A DNA stretch of 64,000 bases. It comes from Amorphophallus konjac (lineage: Eukaryota > Streptophyta > Magnoliopsida > Alismatales > Araceae). Shown here piece by piece: positions 10,661 to 23,589 of the stretch; the stretch's first letter is position 1; each line of letters begins with the position of its first letter. The translations under genes and the position numbers were made by a program. The notes under the pieces were generated by a model that was given only the letters and a program-made list of their open reading frames with translations, searched no databases and was not told the DNA's origin. The stretch covers positions 444,972,053-445,036,052 of the forward strand of contig CM040118.1 of the NCBI GenBank assembly GCA_022559845.1. The letters are read 5' to 3'.

Positions 10661-11958
10661 TTTTCAGAAACTAAGAAAAAGAGAATTTTGAGGGGGCATA
10701 TTAATTCATAAAAATCTGAAAAATTATGAAATGATAGATGGATAAGTTATTAACCCACTGTAAAAGTTTCATGTACCCAGAAATTCTGCACTTTCAGATA
10801 TAAGTCATTTTCTATGCATGTGTAGCCTAGAAGGATAAACTGGTACTAACCTGAACATGACTGCAAGTGTGTTTACCCCTCTTAAACTATTAGAAGCACA
10901 TTTATGAGCATGACTAGAATATTAGAAACACATCTGTGAGTATGATTAAATTATGAGAAGCATGACTGTGAGCTTGTTTGGCCCCTTAATCAATGAAAGC
11001 ATGCTTGTTATGATAAAGTATCATACTAATATGTGTAAAACGAGATGTTTTGTGAATGCGAATACAATGTAAATGATATAAATGGAAACAACAGCCCTCT
11101 ATGAGATAGGACTTCAGTCCCCGTGGGGGGGTGGCCCTGGAATAAAATCATATTGATTTGGTCTTCGATCCTCGTGGGGGGCGGCCTTTGTGATGTGGTA
11201 ACGCCTCGAGGCCACCAAGAATCTAGGTGGGAGTTCGCTCTCGGGTCTGCGCAGTACTCTTTCGTTCGTTGTGAGTGTGTGGGCCTCCTATGATTGTGAC
11301 ATCTGTTTGTTTCCATGAATGACAAAATGTGTAAATGTGGAATGTGAAAATTTGAAAATATGGAAACGTGAAAATGGGATACTATGTCTGGTCATGCTGC
11401 ATGCATGGGTACGTATATGATAGTTAAAATGTGTATTTCCCTCATGTGAGTTATTTTCAATAGTTGGTAATGAATAGATTATGCTATTATTAACATCTAG
11501 AATATGTCTATGAAATGGCTATATAGATGCGAGTTAACCCTAGTTTGTTTAGGCTGCCTATTGAGCGTCACACTTACCCCTTTGTGACACACGTGTTTTT
11601 TTTCAGGAGACATAGAGAAGGAGGTTGAGTTGGAGGCTGCAGCTGAGGAGTAGTACTATTGCATAGTTGTCTGGGTATGCTATGGAAGGGACTCTCTCTT
11701 ATATGTTTGATTTTGGGGTGGTGAGCTTATGTGGTCTCAAGTTTATTTTGGAACAATGGATATGTACTCTCTTATGAAAATTATGAATGGTTGAAATGCT
11801 AAATTACATTTCGTGTAACTGTGGTTTCTCTCTCTCATGCGAATGTATGCATGTTTATATTTTGTGCTTCCGTGATACGTATGAAGTAATGTCTCGAGGT
11901 CCGATAGAAAAAAAAAACTGCCATAAATCTGGCAGTCGGATCTTGGGGAGTTACAGAG

Positions 11959-11970
11959 TGGTATCAGAGC
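11959..11970 (+). promoter_or_regulatory. Primer-binding site of element B
   Basis: TGGTATCAGAGC, complementary to the 3' end of initiator Met tRNA, lies three bases after the LTR end TTACA. Confidence 0.95.
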
Positions 11971-12112
11971 ACGAGAGACAAGTCATGGTTACAACCATTC
12001 CTATTGTTCAAATAGTAGACGAAGGGATGGGTTAGAGTGATAATGGTTAGAGTATAATTAGACCCCGTTTAGAACGAACCCTCACATCTAAAATTGTTGT
12101 CTTCTCAGAGCT

Positions 12113-13224
12113 ATGCCGCCGAGAAGGCAAAGAGATCTTCCCCAGGCTGATGTGAGAGGATCGGGGGTGGATGACCCCAATGTGGTGAATGATGGGGCTG
12201 TCAATGCTCTGGCAGTAGGGGGCGGACAAGTGCCCAATGCGGGAGTTAATCTGGAAGGATTTATGCAGAGTTTCCAGGGGCTGATGCAGGCCATGCAGCA
12301 ACAAATGTTACAACAGCCAGTGCTTGCACCTCGTCATGACTTACCTACACTAGATCAATTTCTGAGGCTGACACCTCCCATTTTTAAAGGGGAGAGCCGT
12401 CCGGAGGTGGCTGAGTCGTGGCTCAGCGAAATGGAAAAGAAATTCCGCGTGATGCGATGCGTGATGCGATGTCCCGAGGAAGAAAGGGTGAATCTGGCGG
12501 CCTATGTATTGCAAGATCAAGCTGACCTGTGGTAGAAGGCCAAGATGAGGACCACCTTCGCAAGGCACGATGGTGACATTTCGTGGGAAGAATTCATAGC
12601 AGTCTTCCGAGAAAAATATTTCCCTGAGCATGTGCGAGATGCTAAGGAGCAAGAATTCTTGAGCCTCGAACAGGGAAACATGTCGGTAGCAGACTATGAG
12701 GCTAGATTCTCCTCTCTGGGTCAATATGCCCCACACATATTCGATGAGGCACGCCGGAAGGTGAAGAAATTTATGAATGGCCTACGTAGCAGCGTCCGAT
12801 GCTATATTGCAACCCAAGACCCTGACTCCTACACCACGGCACTAAGGCTTGCTCACCTGGCCGAGCAAGAGAATGCAAGGTAATAATCGAAACCATAAAA
12901 ATTTAAGAGACATATAGAGATAGGTTCTAATGGATATCCTTGTGAAGGTTCGTCGAGGAGCAGAAGAAGATGGGCAAAAGGCCTATGCAGGCAGGAGGGA
13001 GGCAGGACAAAGGAAAGGTGGCACGCCAGGAGCTAGTACCCAGGGATAGACCAGGGGTTCCATTTTGTGTCCATTGTGGGCGCAACCATCCGGGACATGA
13101 ATGCTGGAGGACAAATGGCAAGTGCTATGAATGCAGCGAGGCCAGACATATGGCGAGGAACTGCCCCAAGAAGGCTCAGCAAAAGCCAATATCTCAGCAG
13201 GAGAAGATTCAGTACAGAGGTTGA
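12113..13224 (+). pseudogene. gag: Element B gag with two zinc knuckles
   Basis: Starts at ATG 12113. The first part has a Gln-rich helix and PPIFKGE, then a capsid-like core up to 12533, where DLW is followed by TAG in place of the expected second Trp (TGG to TAG). The same frame set continues with the typical FREKYFPEHVRDAKEQEF and RKVKKFMNGLR segments to about 12883. A short disrupted stretch at 12884-12960 precedes the nucleocapsid part (12970-13224), which has CVHCGRNHPGHEC and CYECSEARHMARNCP knuckles. Gag forms the virus-like particle and packages the RNA. The order and motifs are those of Tekay/Del gags. At least one stop and one frame change make it non-functional. Confidence 0.82.
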
Positions 13225-13590
13225 GTCTATGCACTGATGCAAGAAGAGGCAGACAACACCCCTACCGTGGCTGAAGGTACACTTCTTGTGGATAATGTTT
13301 ATGTAAAGGTTTTGTTCGACCCCGGGGGCTACACACACATTCATATCCACTAGTTTTGCTAATCAACTGAAGAACAGACCCCAAGCCACATTTTTCGGGG
13401 AAATGATAGTTAGCACACCAACCGGGAAACAAGTCCACACTAAGCTTGTGATCCCTACTATAGAGGTCAACATCAATGGTAGGAGGTTGTTAGGGGAAGC
13501 ATACATCCTAGATATGAATGACTTTGACCTCATTCTTGGAATGGACTAGTTAGACAAACATTGTGCTCTCTTAGACTGCCATCGGAAGAG
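13225..13590 (+). pseudogene. Element B protease region
   Basis: This lies between the second zinc knuckle and RT. VLFDPGG near 13312-13332 is the retropepsin active-site region (family D-S/T-G, here D-P-G). A one-base shift follows, after which the frame encoding SFANQL and later ILGMD resumes. LGMD is followed by TAG where the family has Trp. The protease would process the gag-pol precursor; this copy is dead. Confidence 0.7.
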
Positions 13591-13591
13591 A

Positions 13592-15025
13592 GTGATCTTT
13601 CAGAAGTCGAGAAAGGAGGCATTCTTCTTCCAATGCCCGAAAGGCAAGTCGAGGAGAATGATGGTGTCAGCCATCAGGGCTTCCAAGCTGATTAGCAAGG
13701 GGTGTGGCTATTTCTTGGCTAGCGTGGTAATTGAAGAAGGCACCGTCAAGATTTTGGAAGACTTGGACGTGGTCCGAGAATTCCCTGATGTATTTCTCGA
13801 GGATCTACCGGGACTGCCACCCGTTCGAGAGATGGGCTTCTCCATTGAGCTGGAGCCTGGCACAACACCGATCTCCATTCCACCATATAGGATGGCCCCA
13901 GTAGAGCTCTCTGAACTTAAGAAGCAATTGCACGAGTTACTGGATAAAGGCTTCATTAGGCCCAATGTGTCTCCATGGGGAGCACCAGTCCTATTTGTGC
14001 GGAAGAAAGATGGGGCTATGCGGCTGTGCATTGATTACTGCAAGCTTAATCAAGCCACCATTAAGAACAAGTATCCTCTACCGAGGATTGAAGAATTATT
14101 TGACCAGCTGTCATCCGCCAAGGTCTTCTCCAAAATCGATCTGAGGATGGGTTATCATCAAATCAGAATCAAGCCCAAAGATGTGTCGAAGACGGCCTTC
14201 AGGACTCGATATGGTCACTATAAGTTCTTGGTAGTACCATTTGGGTTGACCAATGCGCCAGCAGTATTCATGGAACAAATGAATCATATCTTCCGCCCAT
14301 ATCTCGATCAGTTTGTCGTCGTCTTTATAGACGACATCCTGATATATTCCGCCAGTCAGGAAGAGCATCGGCAGCACTTGAGAGTGGTTCTACAGACCCT
14401 CAGGGAGAACAAATTCTTCGCCAAATTCAACAAATGTGAGTTCTGGCTGGATCGGGTAATGTTTCTCGGTCATGTTATATCCGGAAATGGCATATCAGTG
14501 GACCCTAGCAAGGTTGAAGCAGTGACAAAATGGGAAGCACCGAAGACAGTCATGGAAATTAGGAGCTTCCTTGGACTGGCTGGGTATTATCGTCGGTTCA
14601 TTGAAGGCTTCTCCACCATTGCAGCCCCCATGACCAAGTTGACCAAGAAGGGAGCAAAATTTGTCTGGTCAGAGGAGTGTGAAGATAGTTTTCGAAGGCT
14701 CAAGGAGAAGTTGACGTCAGCCCCAGTGTTGGCGCTCCCCCAAGGGAATGATGGCTTCACGGTATATACAGATGCCTCTAGGATCGGCCTCGGGTGTGTA
14801 CTAATGCAAAATGGCCGTGTGATTGCCTATGCTTCCCGGTAGTTAAAAGACCATGAAAGGAACTACTCCACTCATGACCTAGAAATGGCAGCAATCGTCC
14901 ATGCCTTGCGCATCTAGAGACACTACTTATATGGGGTTCGGTTTGAGGTCTTCACCGACCATCATAGTCTCAAATACATATTCACCTAGAAGTAACTCAA
15001 CCTGAGACAAAGAAGGTGGGTTGAA
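13592..15025 (+). pseudogene. pol: Element B reverse transcriptase and RNase H
   Basis: A 416-codon open frame (13592-14842) holds a linker with [18 protein letters not shown], the RT fingers ([27 protein letters not shown]), [21 protein letters not shown] and the catalytic box FIDDILIYS at about 14324-14350, then the thumb [10 protein letters not shown]. RNase H follows with YTDAS as its first catalytic Asp. The frame stops after YASR (CAG to TAG). The remaining RNase H (HDLEMAAIVHAL) continues through two or three more stops to 15025. RT copies the element RNA and RNase H removes it. The family is recognised with high confidence; the copy is inactive. Confidence 0.88.
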
Positions 15026-16190
15026 TTGCTGAAGGACTACGACTTCGCCCTACAGTACCATCCAGGCAAGGCGAACATGGTGGCGGATGCTCTCAGTCGT
15101 AAATTGATGGCTTTGAGCTTGCATCAAGAATGGAATATGATGGAGGGTGTGATTGAATCACGACCCGAGAAAAGGAAGCAAATCGGTCTCTTAGCTGAGA
15201 TGTCACCTAGACCCACATACTTAGACAGAATTGCCGAGGTGCAAAGGCAGGATATGGCATTGCAGAAACTACTAAACAATGAGGACTTCCATGTGGGAAT
15301 TGATGGGCTGATCATGTTCCAAGAGAGGATCTGTGTACCAGATGATGTAAAATTGAAAGGAGAGTTGATGCAGGAAGCTCACGGGTCAAAGTTCTCCATC
15401 CACCCTGGAAGCACCAAAATGTTTCAAGACATGAAGAGGATGTACTGGTGGCCAAGAATGAAGCAAGACATTGCGGAGTTCGTGTCCAAATGTCTCACTT
15501 TCCAGCAGGTGAAGATTGAGCATCAAAAACCTGGCGGGCCTCTCCAGACCATTGAGATGGCACAATGGAAATGGGAACAAATCACCATGGACTTTGTAAC
15601 GGGTCTACCCATGACTAGGAGGAAGCATGATACCATATGGGTGATTGTGGACAGATTCACAAAGACTGCACACTTTTTTCCCATGAACAAGAAAACTCCA
15701 ATCGAATCCCTAGCGAAAGTGTTCATCGCTGAGATCATTCGATTACATGGTGCACCTTTATCCATCATCTCTGACTGAGACCCTCGATTTACAGCGAGGT
15801 TCTGGAAGAGTTTGTAGCAGGCTATGGGGACAGAGTTGTGGCTCAGCTCGACATTCCATCCTCAGACTGATGGGCAATCCGAGCGCACTATCCAGACTCT
15901 AGAAGATATGCTGAGGGCATGCAGTATTGAATGGAGAGGGAATTGGGATGATCATTTGCCCCTAATAGAATTTTCATACAACAACAGTTACCATTCTACC
16001 ATCGGAATGGCACCTTATGAAGCACTTTATGGGTGTCCATGTAGATCACCAGTATGTTGGTATGAAGCTGGAGAAAAATAGCTATTTGGACCACAATTGG
16101 TACAGGAATGCTTAGAGAAGATAGCTATGATCAAGCAGCGACTTCTTACAGCTTAGAGTCGTTAAAAAAATTATGCAGACCAGTGGCAGA
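15026..16190 (+). pseudogene. pol: Element B integrase
   Basis: It begins with the end of RNase H (ADALSRK), then the integrase zinc-binding region with H...H and KCLTFQQ, where the second Cys of the usual CxxC pair is Phe. The catalytic core has MDFVTGLP for the first Asp. ISD followed by TGA instead of Arg marks the second, and [11 protein letters not shown] (about 15849-15885) the Glu. Further stops lie at 15776, 15817 and about 16079-16165. Integrase would insert the cDNA. The remaining HHCC/DDE spacing fits gypsy elements. Confidence 0.85.
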
Positions 16191-16195
16191 GAGAG

Positions 16196-16630
16196 TTGAC
16201 ATTTGTAGAAGGAGACCATGTGTTCCTAAAGGTATCTCCTACCAAGGGAGTCATGCGATTTGGGAAGAAGGGCAAGCTCAGTCCCAGATATATCGGGTCT
16301 TTTGAGATTTTGCAAAGAGTCGGTGAGGTGGCTTATCGACTTGCACTTCCGCCTACTCTGTCACATGTGCATCCGGTGTTCCACGTCTCTATGCTCAGGA
16401 AGTATATCCGAGATGCCTCACATGTTATTGAATATGGGCCCCTAGAAGTTTGTGCAGATCTATCCTATGTGGAGCAGCCCAACAAGATCATAGATTGGAA
16501 AGAACAGGTATTGAGGAATAAAATCATCCAGCTAGTGAAAGTCCTATGGAGGAATTCTTATTCGGAGGAGGCAACTTGGGAGCCGGAGGATAAGATGCGC
16601 CGGGAATACCCTCAACTATTCGGTGAGTAA
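16196..16630 (+). pseudogene. pol: Element B integrase C-terminus and chromodomain
   Basis: An open stretch of 144 codons. It has an SH3-like integrase tail with [13 protein letters not shown] and [12 protein letters not shown] (residues about 25-75), then a chromodomain (about 95-140) with [22 protein letters not shown] and YPQLFGE. Chromodomains of this lineage help target integration to heterochromatin. It ends with a normal TAA ahead of the polypurine tract. Confidence 0.88.
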
Positions 16631-16680
16631 ATTTTGCCTTAGGAAGAAGTTTCAATTAAATTTCGAGGATGAAATTATTT

Positions 16681-16694
16681 TAAGGGGGGCAGGA
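16681..16694 (+). promoter_or_regulatory. Polypurine tract of element B
   Basis: TAAGGGGGGCAGGA lies directly before the 3' LTR start TGTTAGG and would prime plus-strand DNA. Confidence 0.85.
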
Positions 16695-19210
16695 TGTTAG
16701 GACCGCCAATTGGGCACTGGCCCAATTGAGAATAAATCAGACCCATAAGCTCAACGGACAAACAAAAAAAAATCTGGACAGATTATCTAAGAACCCTTAG
16801 ATAATTCGTAACTTAACGAAGGAAGATCAGAATGGAATGAGACTAGGCTCATTAAAAAAATTGGGCCCTTGGCCCAAACTCTTATGTTGAGGTGGAGACC
16901 CAATTCACACCAGAACCCATGGTTCTGAGCCCTATTCTGCCCGCTAACATAAGGAGGTGAGACCATTGGGCGAATTTGCATGTAATTAATGGAAAAATCA
17001 TAAATCATGATAGGAGTAATAAAATTTGATGAAACCACAACCAAAATTTAGATCAAGAAGCCCTCTTTATTTCATCTGAAGACACCCTAACCCAAATCCC
17101 AACAGAAAAATGCGCCCACTCGCATTTATCATCAGGTAGACGAAGGGTCGCGACTGGAACACGGGAAATGAATGTTAATGTTGCAAAAATCATAACTCAT
17201 GCTAGGATTGACGAAATTTGATGAAACCACCACCAAAATTTAGATCCGAAAGTCTACTTGATTTCATCTGAAGACACCCCAACCCAAATCCCAACATAAA
17301 ATGTGCTTACTCGCATTTATGTTCAGGTATACGAAGGGTCGCAACTGAAAACACGGGAAATGAATGTTAATATTGCAAAAATCATAACTCATGCTAGGAT
17401 TGATGAAAGTCGATGAAACTATGACCCAAAGTTAGATTAAAAAGTCTTCTTGATTTCATATGAAGACGTCCCAACCTAATTCCCAACAGAAAAGCGTGCC
17501 CACTAGCATTTATGACCGGTGGTCATAAGGTCACACATGTTCAACTTGAAGGGATGCTTAGCATTAACCCCTCTTTAAGCCAGCGACCTGGGAGCTGGGA
17601 TGAACCTTGCTAGACGTGAGACAGGCCTTGGAGGGCTTAAAACCTATATAAAGAAGTGGGTTCCTCGGGTGATCAGCCTTTAGCAACACTTATCCTCAAA
17701 CACCCACCATCTATGGTTTCTCTCGGGTAAGGAAGAGAAGTGAGGAACCTTGGCATTTCGTAAAGGGAGAACCTGCAGTGAAGTCTTGGGTGGATCTGGG
17801 GTGTGGAGCTCATCCCCGGATCGGAACGAAAAGCTTTGAGGGGATCTGGGGTGTGGATTTCATCCCAGGATCGTCAGTTTACCATCTCAAAGGTAGGCAC
17901 CTAACCTCAAACTTTAGGGGGTCGATGATGTATTAGAATGGTTTTGAAACAAATTTTTATACACTCTAAAAGAGGGATTAAGGGCATATGGGGACCACCA
18001 TCATGTTCATTCTGATTCTGTCATTCGTTAAGTTCTCTTGGGTTTCATAAGTCCCCACAGCCCCTAAGAAAAAGGGGTCCATGCATTTTTATAAGGTCTA
18101 TCCACTCTTGTCCATACGTAGGTAAAAAAGGGGTCCATACATGTTTTAAGTAAAGTCCGTGCATGATTTAGTAAAGAAGGTCCATACATGTTTTAAGTAA
18201 AGTCCGTGCGTGATTTAGTAAAGAAGGTCCATGCATGTTTTAAGTGAAGTCCATGCATGATTTAGTGAAGAAGGTACGTGCATGTTTTGAGTAAAGTCTG
18301 TACAAGTTTGCATTAGCCATGGGAAGGTCCATACTTGTTTTAAGTAAAGTCTGTGCATGATTTAGTGAAGAAGGTCCGTGCATGTTTTGAGTAAAGTCTG
18401 TGCAAGTTTGCATTAGCCATGGGAAGGTCCATGCATGTTTTAAGTGAAGTCTGTGCATGTTTTGTAAAGTCTGTGCATGTATTATAGTAAAGTCTGTGCG
18501 GATTTTATAGTAAAGTCTGTGCAGGTTCTAGTAATGGTAAGGTTTGTGCATGTTTCGTGAAGTCTGTGCATGTTCTAGTGAAGTCGGTGCAGGTTTAGTT
18601 CAAAACATAAGCAGGGTCTGTGCAAGTTTCAGTAAAGTCTGTGCACGTTTTAAAGTAAAGTCTACGCATTATTTATAAAGTCTATGCACTTCTTGTCCAT
18701 GCATAGGTAAAAGAGGTCTGTGCATATTTTGTAAAGTCTGTGCATGTTTTGTAGTAAAGTCTGTGCATGTTCTAGTGAAGTCAGTGCAGGTTTAGTTCAA
18801 AACATAAGTAGAGTCTGTGCATGTTTCAGTATGGTCTGTGCATGTTCTGCACACACCCAATTTTCAGAAACTTAGAAAAAGAGAATTTTGAGGGGGCATA
18901 TTAATTCATAAAAATCTGAAAAATTATGAAATGATAGATGGATAAGTTATTAACCCACTGTAAAAGTTTCATGTACCCAGAAATTCTGCACTTTCAGATA
19001 TAAGTCATTTTCTATGCATGTGTAGCCTAGAAGGATAAACTGGTACTAACCTGAACATGACTGCAAGTGTGTTTACCCCTCTTAAACTATTAGAAGCACA
19101 TCTATGAGCATGACTAGAATATTAGAAACACATCTGTGAGTATGATTAAATTATGAGAAGCATGACTGTGAGCCTTTTTGGCCCCTTAATTAATGAAAGC
19201 ATGCTTGTTA
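16695..19210 (+). repeat. Element B 3' LTR, first segment
   Basis: It matches 8476 to about 11007 of the 5' LTR, including the 192-bp units, the TATA box (17645-17652) and the GTCTGTGCATG array (18085-18850). It is cut by element F after TGTTA (19206-19210) and resumes at 26875. Confidence 0.93.
18085..18850 (+). repeat. Array of GTCTGTGCATGTTT-type short repeats (B 3' LTR)
   Basis: This is the counterpart of the array at 9860-10660, nearly the same order of units. A few units differ, for example one GTCTGTGCATG unit present near 10430 is missing here. Confidence 0.85.
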
Positions 19211-21627
19211 TGATGTGACACAATATGCAGCGGAGGACAATGATACTAATTTGATGTGACGCGACTCCCTTGGACCTAGGATAGCAAGCAACACACGAGT
19301 TCGGCAACGTCACACTAGCGGACTCACTCGCGTAGGCACACTCGGGTCCGAAGGAGGACCGACGATGGCGGTGAGGGTCCGGGGGTTGGACCTCAAGATC
19401 CCAAGGGTTTGGCTAGCTAGGAAGGGACCCCAATGGGCCAGGGATGCCCGATTTCAAGGGCGGCCGGCACGCCGAGGGCGTGGGAAGCAATGGCTCTCTC
19501 TCAACTTGTCCCGCGGCGAACACAAGAATTGATTGAATTGCGGGTCGGTCGCTCGTCTCACTTCCGACGGGTAACTAAGAGCGATACTAAGCTAGCAATG
19601 GTAATAACCAGCAGCGAAGAGTGGCCAGGAGCTCACCTGATCGGCGTGAAGACGCCGGTCCCGGTCGGAGATGAGGGCGAGCGGGGAAGTGTGCTACCCG
19701 CACACTGCGCCGGTGAAGCTTCAAAAACCTGTTCAAGAGTACAATTACTACACCTCGCGCAGGAGGGTGATCTCGGGGGTGGGAATTGGTTAATTATAAA
19801 CAAACACTACCACCACGCAGGGTGGGGCGGTAAGCCGGCCAGGCGGGGATGGGAGGACGGACCGAAATGGTAGAAAGGAAATCAATGAGGGTTCAGCTGC
19901 AATCTGGACTGCTGGACAGGGTGCCGTTGTTGGCTCTGTCCCGGGCTTGTCCGGACTCCAAATTGAGCGAAACCACCTCGCAATGCTTCCTGACTTGAAG
20001 CCGGTGTTGTCTGAATTTTGGGGCGGCCTTTGGAGGCAGGGACTGGTGGCACTGGCAACTGATCCGGGACAGCTGGTGTGGTCTCTGACGGGACCTGTTC
20101 TGTAGAAGTAGGTTGCAGATGCTGTCACGGGCGATCCCGAACTCCGAATGGCACGAAATCAGTGGTGTCATCTCCGTGGTCGAGGTAGCTTTCAGCTGAA
20201 GTTGATGGGGCTGCGATCCGAGGCCGTGGACTGTCGGTGTGCCTTGAAGAGTAGGCACTGGTCTCTGCAGACTGCAGGGGGCAGATCCGCGCGACAGAGG
20301 GATAAAATTTGTAACTCTGGCTCCTGGATGCCGAATGTCATTCTGTTTCTTGCGTCTGGTCGTGGACAGATGGAGGAAGAATTTTGAAGAAGAGACTTCA
20401 GCCTGATTCCTTCGCCGTTGGTCGCGAAGCAGCTTCCAATCGGGCTCAGGCTTTCTGCAGGTGGTGTCTGGCGCAGTCGGGGTAGAGCAGCTCTCACGGG
20501 CGGCCACGAACTCGGAATGGAGTGATTCCACCTCGCCTGTGAAGAGGACAGGGAGGCCTTTCCATAAATATAGGCCACGCAGCAAGAAGCCTCAAGATGT
20601 TGTCGTGGTCGTCGCTGCAATCAGGGGCTTGTCTGCAGGTCGACCCTGCACAAAAGCTGAAGTGACTCTTTGGGGGAGAATGGTCTCCTTGGAGGGTATA
20701 GCTGGTGGAGAGGTGTCTATGTGGGGATGGGGAGCTGTTGGGGGATGGAATGGGTGGTAGTGGAGGTGGAGAGGAGGGCGGAGCTAGCAGGGAGTGGTGG
20801 TGGAAATGGCTGGCTGCCACTAGGTCAAGGGGGGGGTGAGGGGTGGCCGGCCAAGGCAATGGAGGTGGAGAGGGGTTGAGGGGGTCGACCCTAGGAGGGA
20901 GGGGAAGGGGGTGGACGACCTTGGGATGGTAATGGGTGTCTTGGGGAGGGGAAGAGACCTCTTGGGAGGTGGAGTAATGCTTGGGAAGGGGGAGGGATGC
21001 CTTGGGAAGGTGAAAGGGTGCTTGGGGAGATGGAAAAGTTAATGAAGAGAAATAATGGGGCCTTGGGAGTTGAAGGGACTTGCCTAGGTGGCAAGTGAGG
21101 TGGCAAGGGGTGAGGAGAGAAGGGAATTTCGAACTAGAGAGAGAGGGAGGGAGGAGAGAGAGGGGGTTCGCCCCAAGGAGGGAGGGAGAGAGAGTTAGAG
21201 AGGGAGAGAGAGAGAGAAATAGACTCAAAGGGATTCAAGTGGATTTCAAGTTTTCATTCATTCATCAATTACCCCAAAATGGTGGCTTGGGGCCCTATTT
21301 ATAGGGAAACCCCAATTACATAGAAGTCCCTGGAAAATGGACTAATGACAGAAGACCAAGGGGTGGGGAATGGGGCGCCCATGGGCCAGGCCCAAAGAAG
21401 TGGCCCCTTAAGGCCTACTAACCCACTATCCTATTAAACCACTTAATGCGATCTTGGACTTAGGTAGATGACATTACCTACTTAGGTACTTGACTCAATA
21501 AAGAGAAAATTACATAGATAAGACTCAAGAAAAAAATGAGAAAACTACATGGCTATACTCAGAAAATAATGGCGAACAAAATGGCGAGCAGCAGGACCAT
21601 GTGAAGGGGTAAGCGATGTCCCCATCA
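19211..21627 (-). repeat. Element F left LTR (3' LTR in element sense)
   Basis: It shares the TGATG/CATCA ends, the GTAAGCCGGCCAGGCGGGGA block (about 19830) and a CGGCGT-GAAG-ACGCCG hairpin (19642-19657) with related LTRs of A, C and E, but is otherwise its own family. Confidence 0.92.
21295..21304 (-). promoter_or_regulatory. TATA box of F left LTR
   Basis: CTATAAATAG on minus, followed downstream by the CT-rich leader (21108-21220). The matching box in the right LTR is 26537-26546. Confidence 0.6.
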
Positions 21628-23477
21628 TACTCCCGGGGTGAGGAGAACTCGACTCCGTCGAGTAAGGGCCCACTGAGGAAGCAGCTCAGGGCGACCTGCA
21701 ATCTCCAAACCCAACCTGCACCTGCGTCCAGGGGACGACTCTTCATCCTCTCAAGGCGGCCCGGACACACCCTCATGCTGGCGGTGGAACCCTGCTTGCA
21801 TAGTATTGCCCCTCTGTGTACACGTCGGGCTCTCAAGGCTATTTGGTGGAAGCTCTCCGGGGTGTCCCTCTTAAAGGAAGTTATAGGCTCAAAGTACTCA
21901 CTGGGATTCACCACGGTGCCCATATAGGGTGCCGGATCAGCCGCATGAGAATTGGGGTATATCCCATAGCCCATTAGTAAATCTAATCCATAAGCCAGGT
22001 TGGCCAAAGCCGCTTGGAACATGAAAGGTCCAAGTCCTCGTGCCCTCGATTTGGAGGTGGCCCTAAGATAGAGTCGTTCCAATGCCACCATCACGAGGTT
22101 ACCTCCTTGGATTTCAAAGTGCCACCCTTGAGTTATAGCCCACTCATTATGATCGTTACTACCCATATTTGGATGCTTGCTCGAATGAGAATGCTTTGAG
22201 TGATGGTGCGGTGGGGGTGGGAAGTATGTGGTATGCAGAGGGGGACCGGGGCAACCGTACATAGACCTATCATTCATGGATGTGATGAGGCATCTTGTGG
22301 ACTCAGGGGGGCCTGGGAAACCATAGGTGGATCTATCGTGTATGGCTGTGAGAATTACCGGGGGACCCGGACATCCATGTGTGCTCCATTCAAGTGTAAG
22401 GGCTATGAAGAATGTGGGTGGGCCAGCACAACCAAATGTAGGCCAGTTATGTATTGAGCCTAAACTGTGCGTGACATGCATGGGAGGGCTGGACTCATGA
22501 CCCTTGTCGAATGATGTGACATGCCAAGATGGGTGCTTTCTTCTCCTAGAGATGATGACCATGTGTGTGGGTATGGGGTGACCTTTAAGCTCCCATTTGT
22601 AAGGGTCGAAGGGATCATAGTAGGTATGCATCATGGGGTGGGGCACTACCTGGTTCCCTAGGTGTATACTGCCCATGGTCATGGTTCCCTTGGTGTGGAC
22701 TGGGTCTAGGACGAGATGTGTTGGTTCTAGCATGGTTGGTGAGGGTAGGAGGGAGTGGGTGGTGGGTAGGGCGGTCAGGTCCCATGGGTTCATTGTCTTC
22801 CATAGGGTGGGATCAAAGGGGTCATGGAATGTGTTACCAAGGGTGAGGTATTCTTTCACCTCAAGGTCTCCAAATGGTGAGTCCTCCTCCTCAAATGTAG
22901 TAATTGAACCGAAGTTCGAGGAGGGTTGGTTAGTCATGATTGGAGGGCTTGGCATCCTACCCGAAATAAGTAACTCCAATTCGCGGATAGCATCGGGCTC
23001 TTCGGGAATGGGGAGGGATAAAAGAAGGTCGCTAGTGTAGCAACCCATAGTGTAAATGGAAGAGATGGACCCGACACATAGATGTAGGAGGTTAAGACTC
23101 CTAGGTTGGTCGGCTACAGTGGTCAACATGCCAGTTAGCTTCATTTGCCAAGTTAGACCCTCAAGAAAATCCCCTAATGTTTCCACCTGATAGGATGATT
23201 GGATTGTGGTGTGATAGGTGGATAAGGGTACTGTAGGAAGGTTTTGCTCCATGGGTGGGTAAGCATGGACCATGAGATCTCCAAATGGGTTCTCCTTTAG
23301 CCAACGTGAAAGGGGTTCTCCTAAGATAAGCTCGGTCCCTATTAAGGAGGGTGGTGTAAGGTTAAGACCACCATGTGAAGTTCCTTCTTCTTCTTGGACA
23401 TGGGTGATCTCTATGGCGGGAGTTGGTGTGTTCACCTTTATGGGGTCGGGTATGGGAATCATGTGTTCCTCTATCAA
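21525..23477 (-). pseudogene. Element F ORF2: domain X, DPFDP motifs, GCPGPP repeats, integrase tail
   Basis: An open frame of 650 codons; the frame itself continues upstream of the first ATG. In order: domain X (23333-22990) with LILGEPLSRWLKENP, SSYQVETL and TSDLLLSLPIPEEPD; two DPFDPxxW motifs; four repeats ending FGCAGPP, HGCPGPP, YGFPGPP and YGCPGPP (22440-22219); a His-rich stretch; an integrase C-terminal segment with GNLVMVALERLYL; and a region collinear with the chromodomain but with its key residues lost. The frame runs across the LTR boundary (YDGDI encoded by TATGATGGGGACATC) and ends about 100 bases inside the LTR. No enzymatic domain is visible. The function of domain X and the repeats is unknown. 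Confidence 0.7.
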
Positions 23478-23589
23478 GGAGGTGAGATGGTCCCGTGAGG
23501 GTGTGGTGGTGAGGATAGGTGTGTGGTACCCCCGAGGTGGGAGGTAAAGGGGAACTTGGTTTGGGATCGGTAAGGGGAGAAGTGGAGGC

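Larger units (their letters stand above)
8476..11955 (+). repeat. Element B 5' LTR
   Basis: 3480 bp from TGTTAGGACCGCC to GGGGAGTTACA. The match in the 3' LTR totals 3467 bp once F is removed. U3 holds three 192-bp tandem units; the region after the TATA box holds a long GTCTGTGCATG array. Confidence 0.93.

Noticed and set aside
20494..21228. 244-codon minus-strand open frame rich in Ser, Leu and Pro (repeated at 25736-26470)
   Set aside because: It lies in the CT-rich transcribed part of F's LTR, where low-complexity pyrimidine runs avoid stop codons. No domain is seen and it is identical in both LTR copies.
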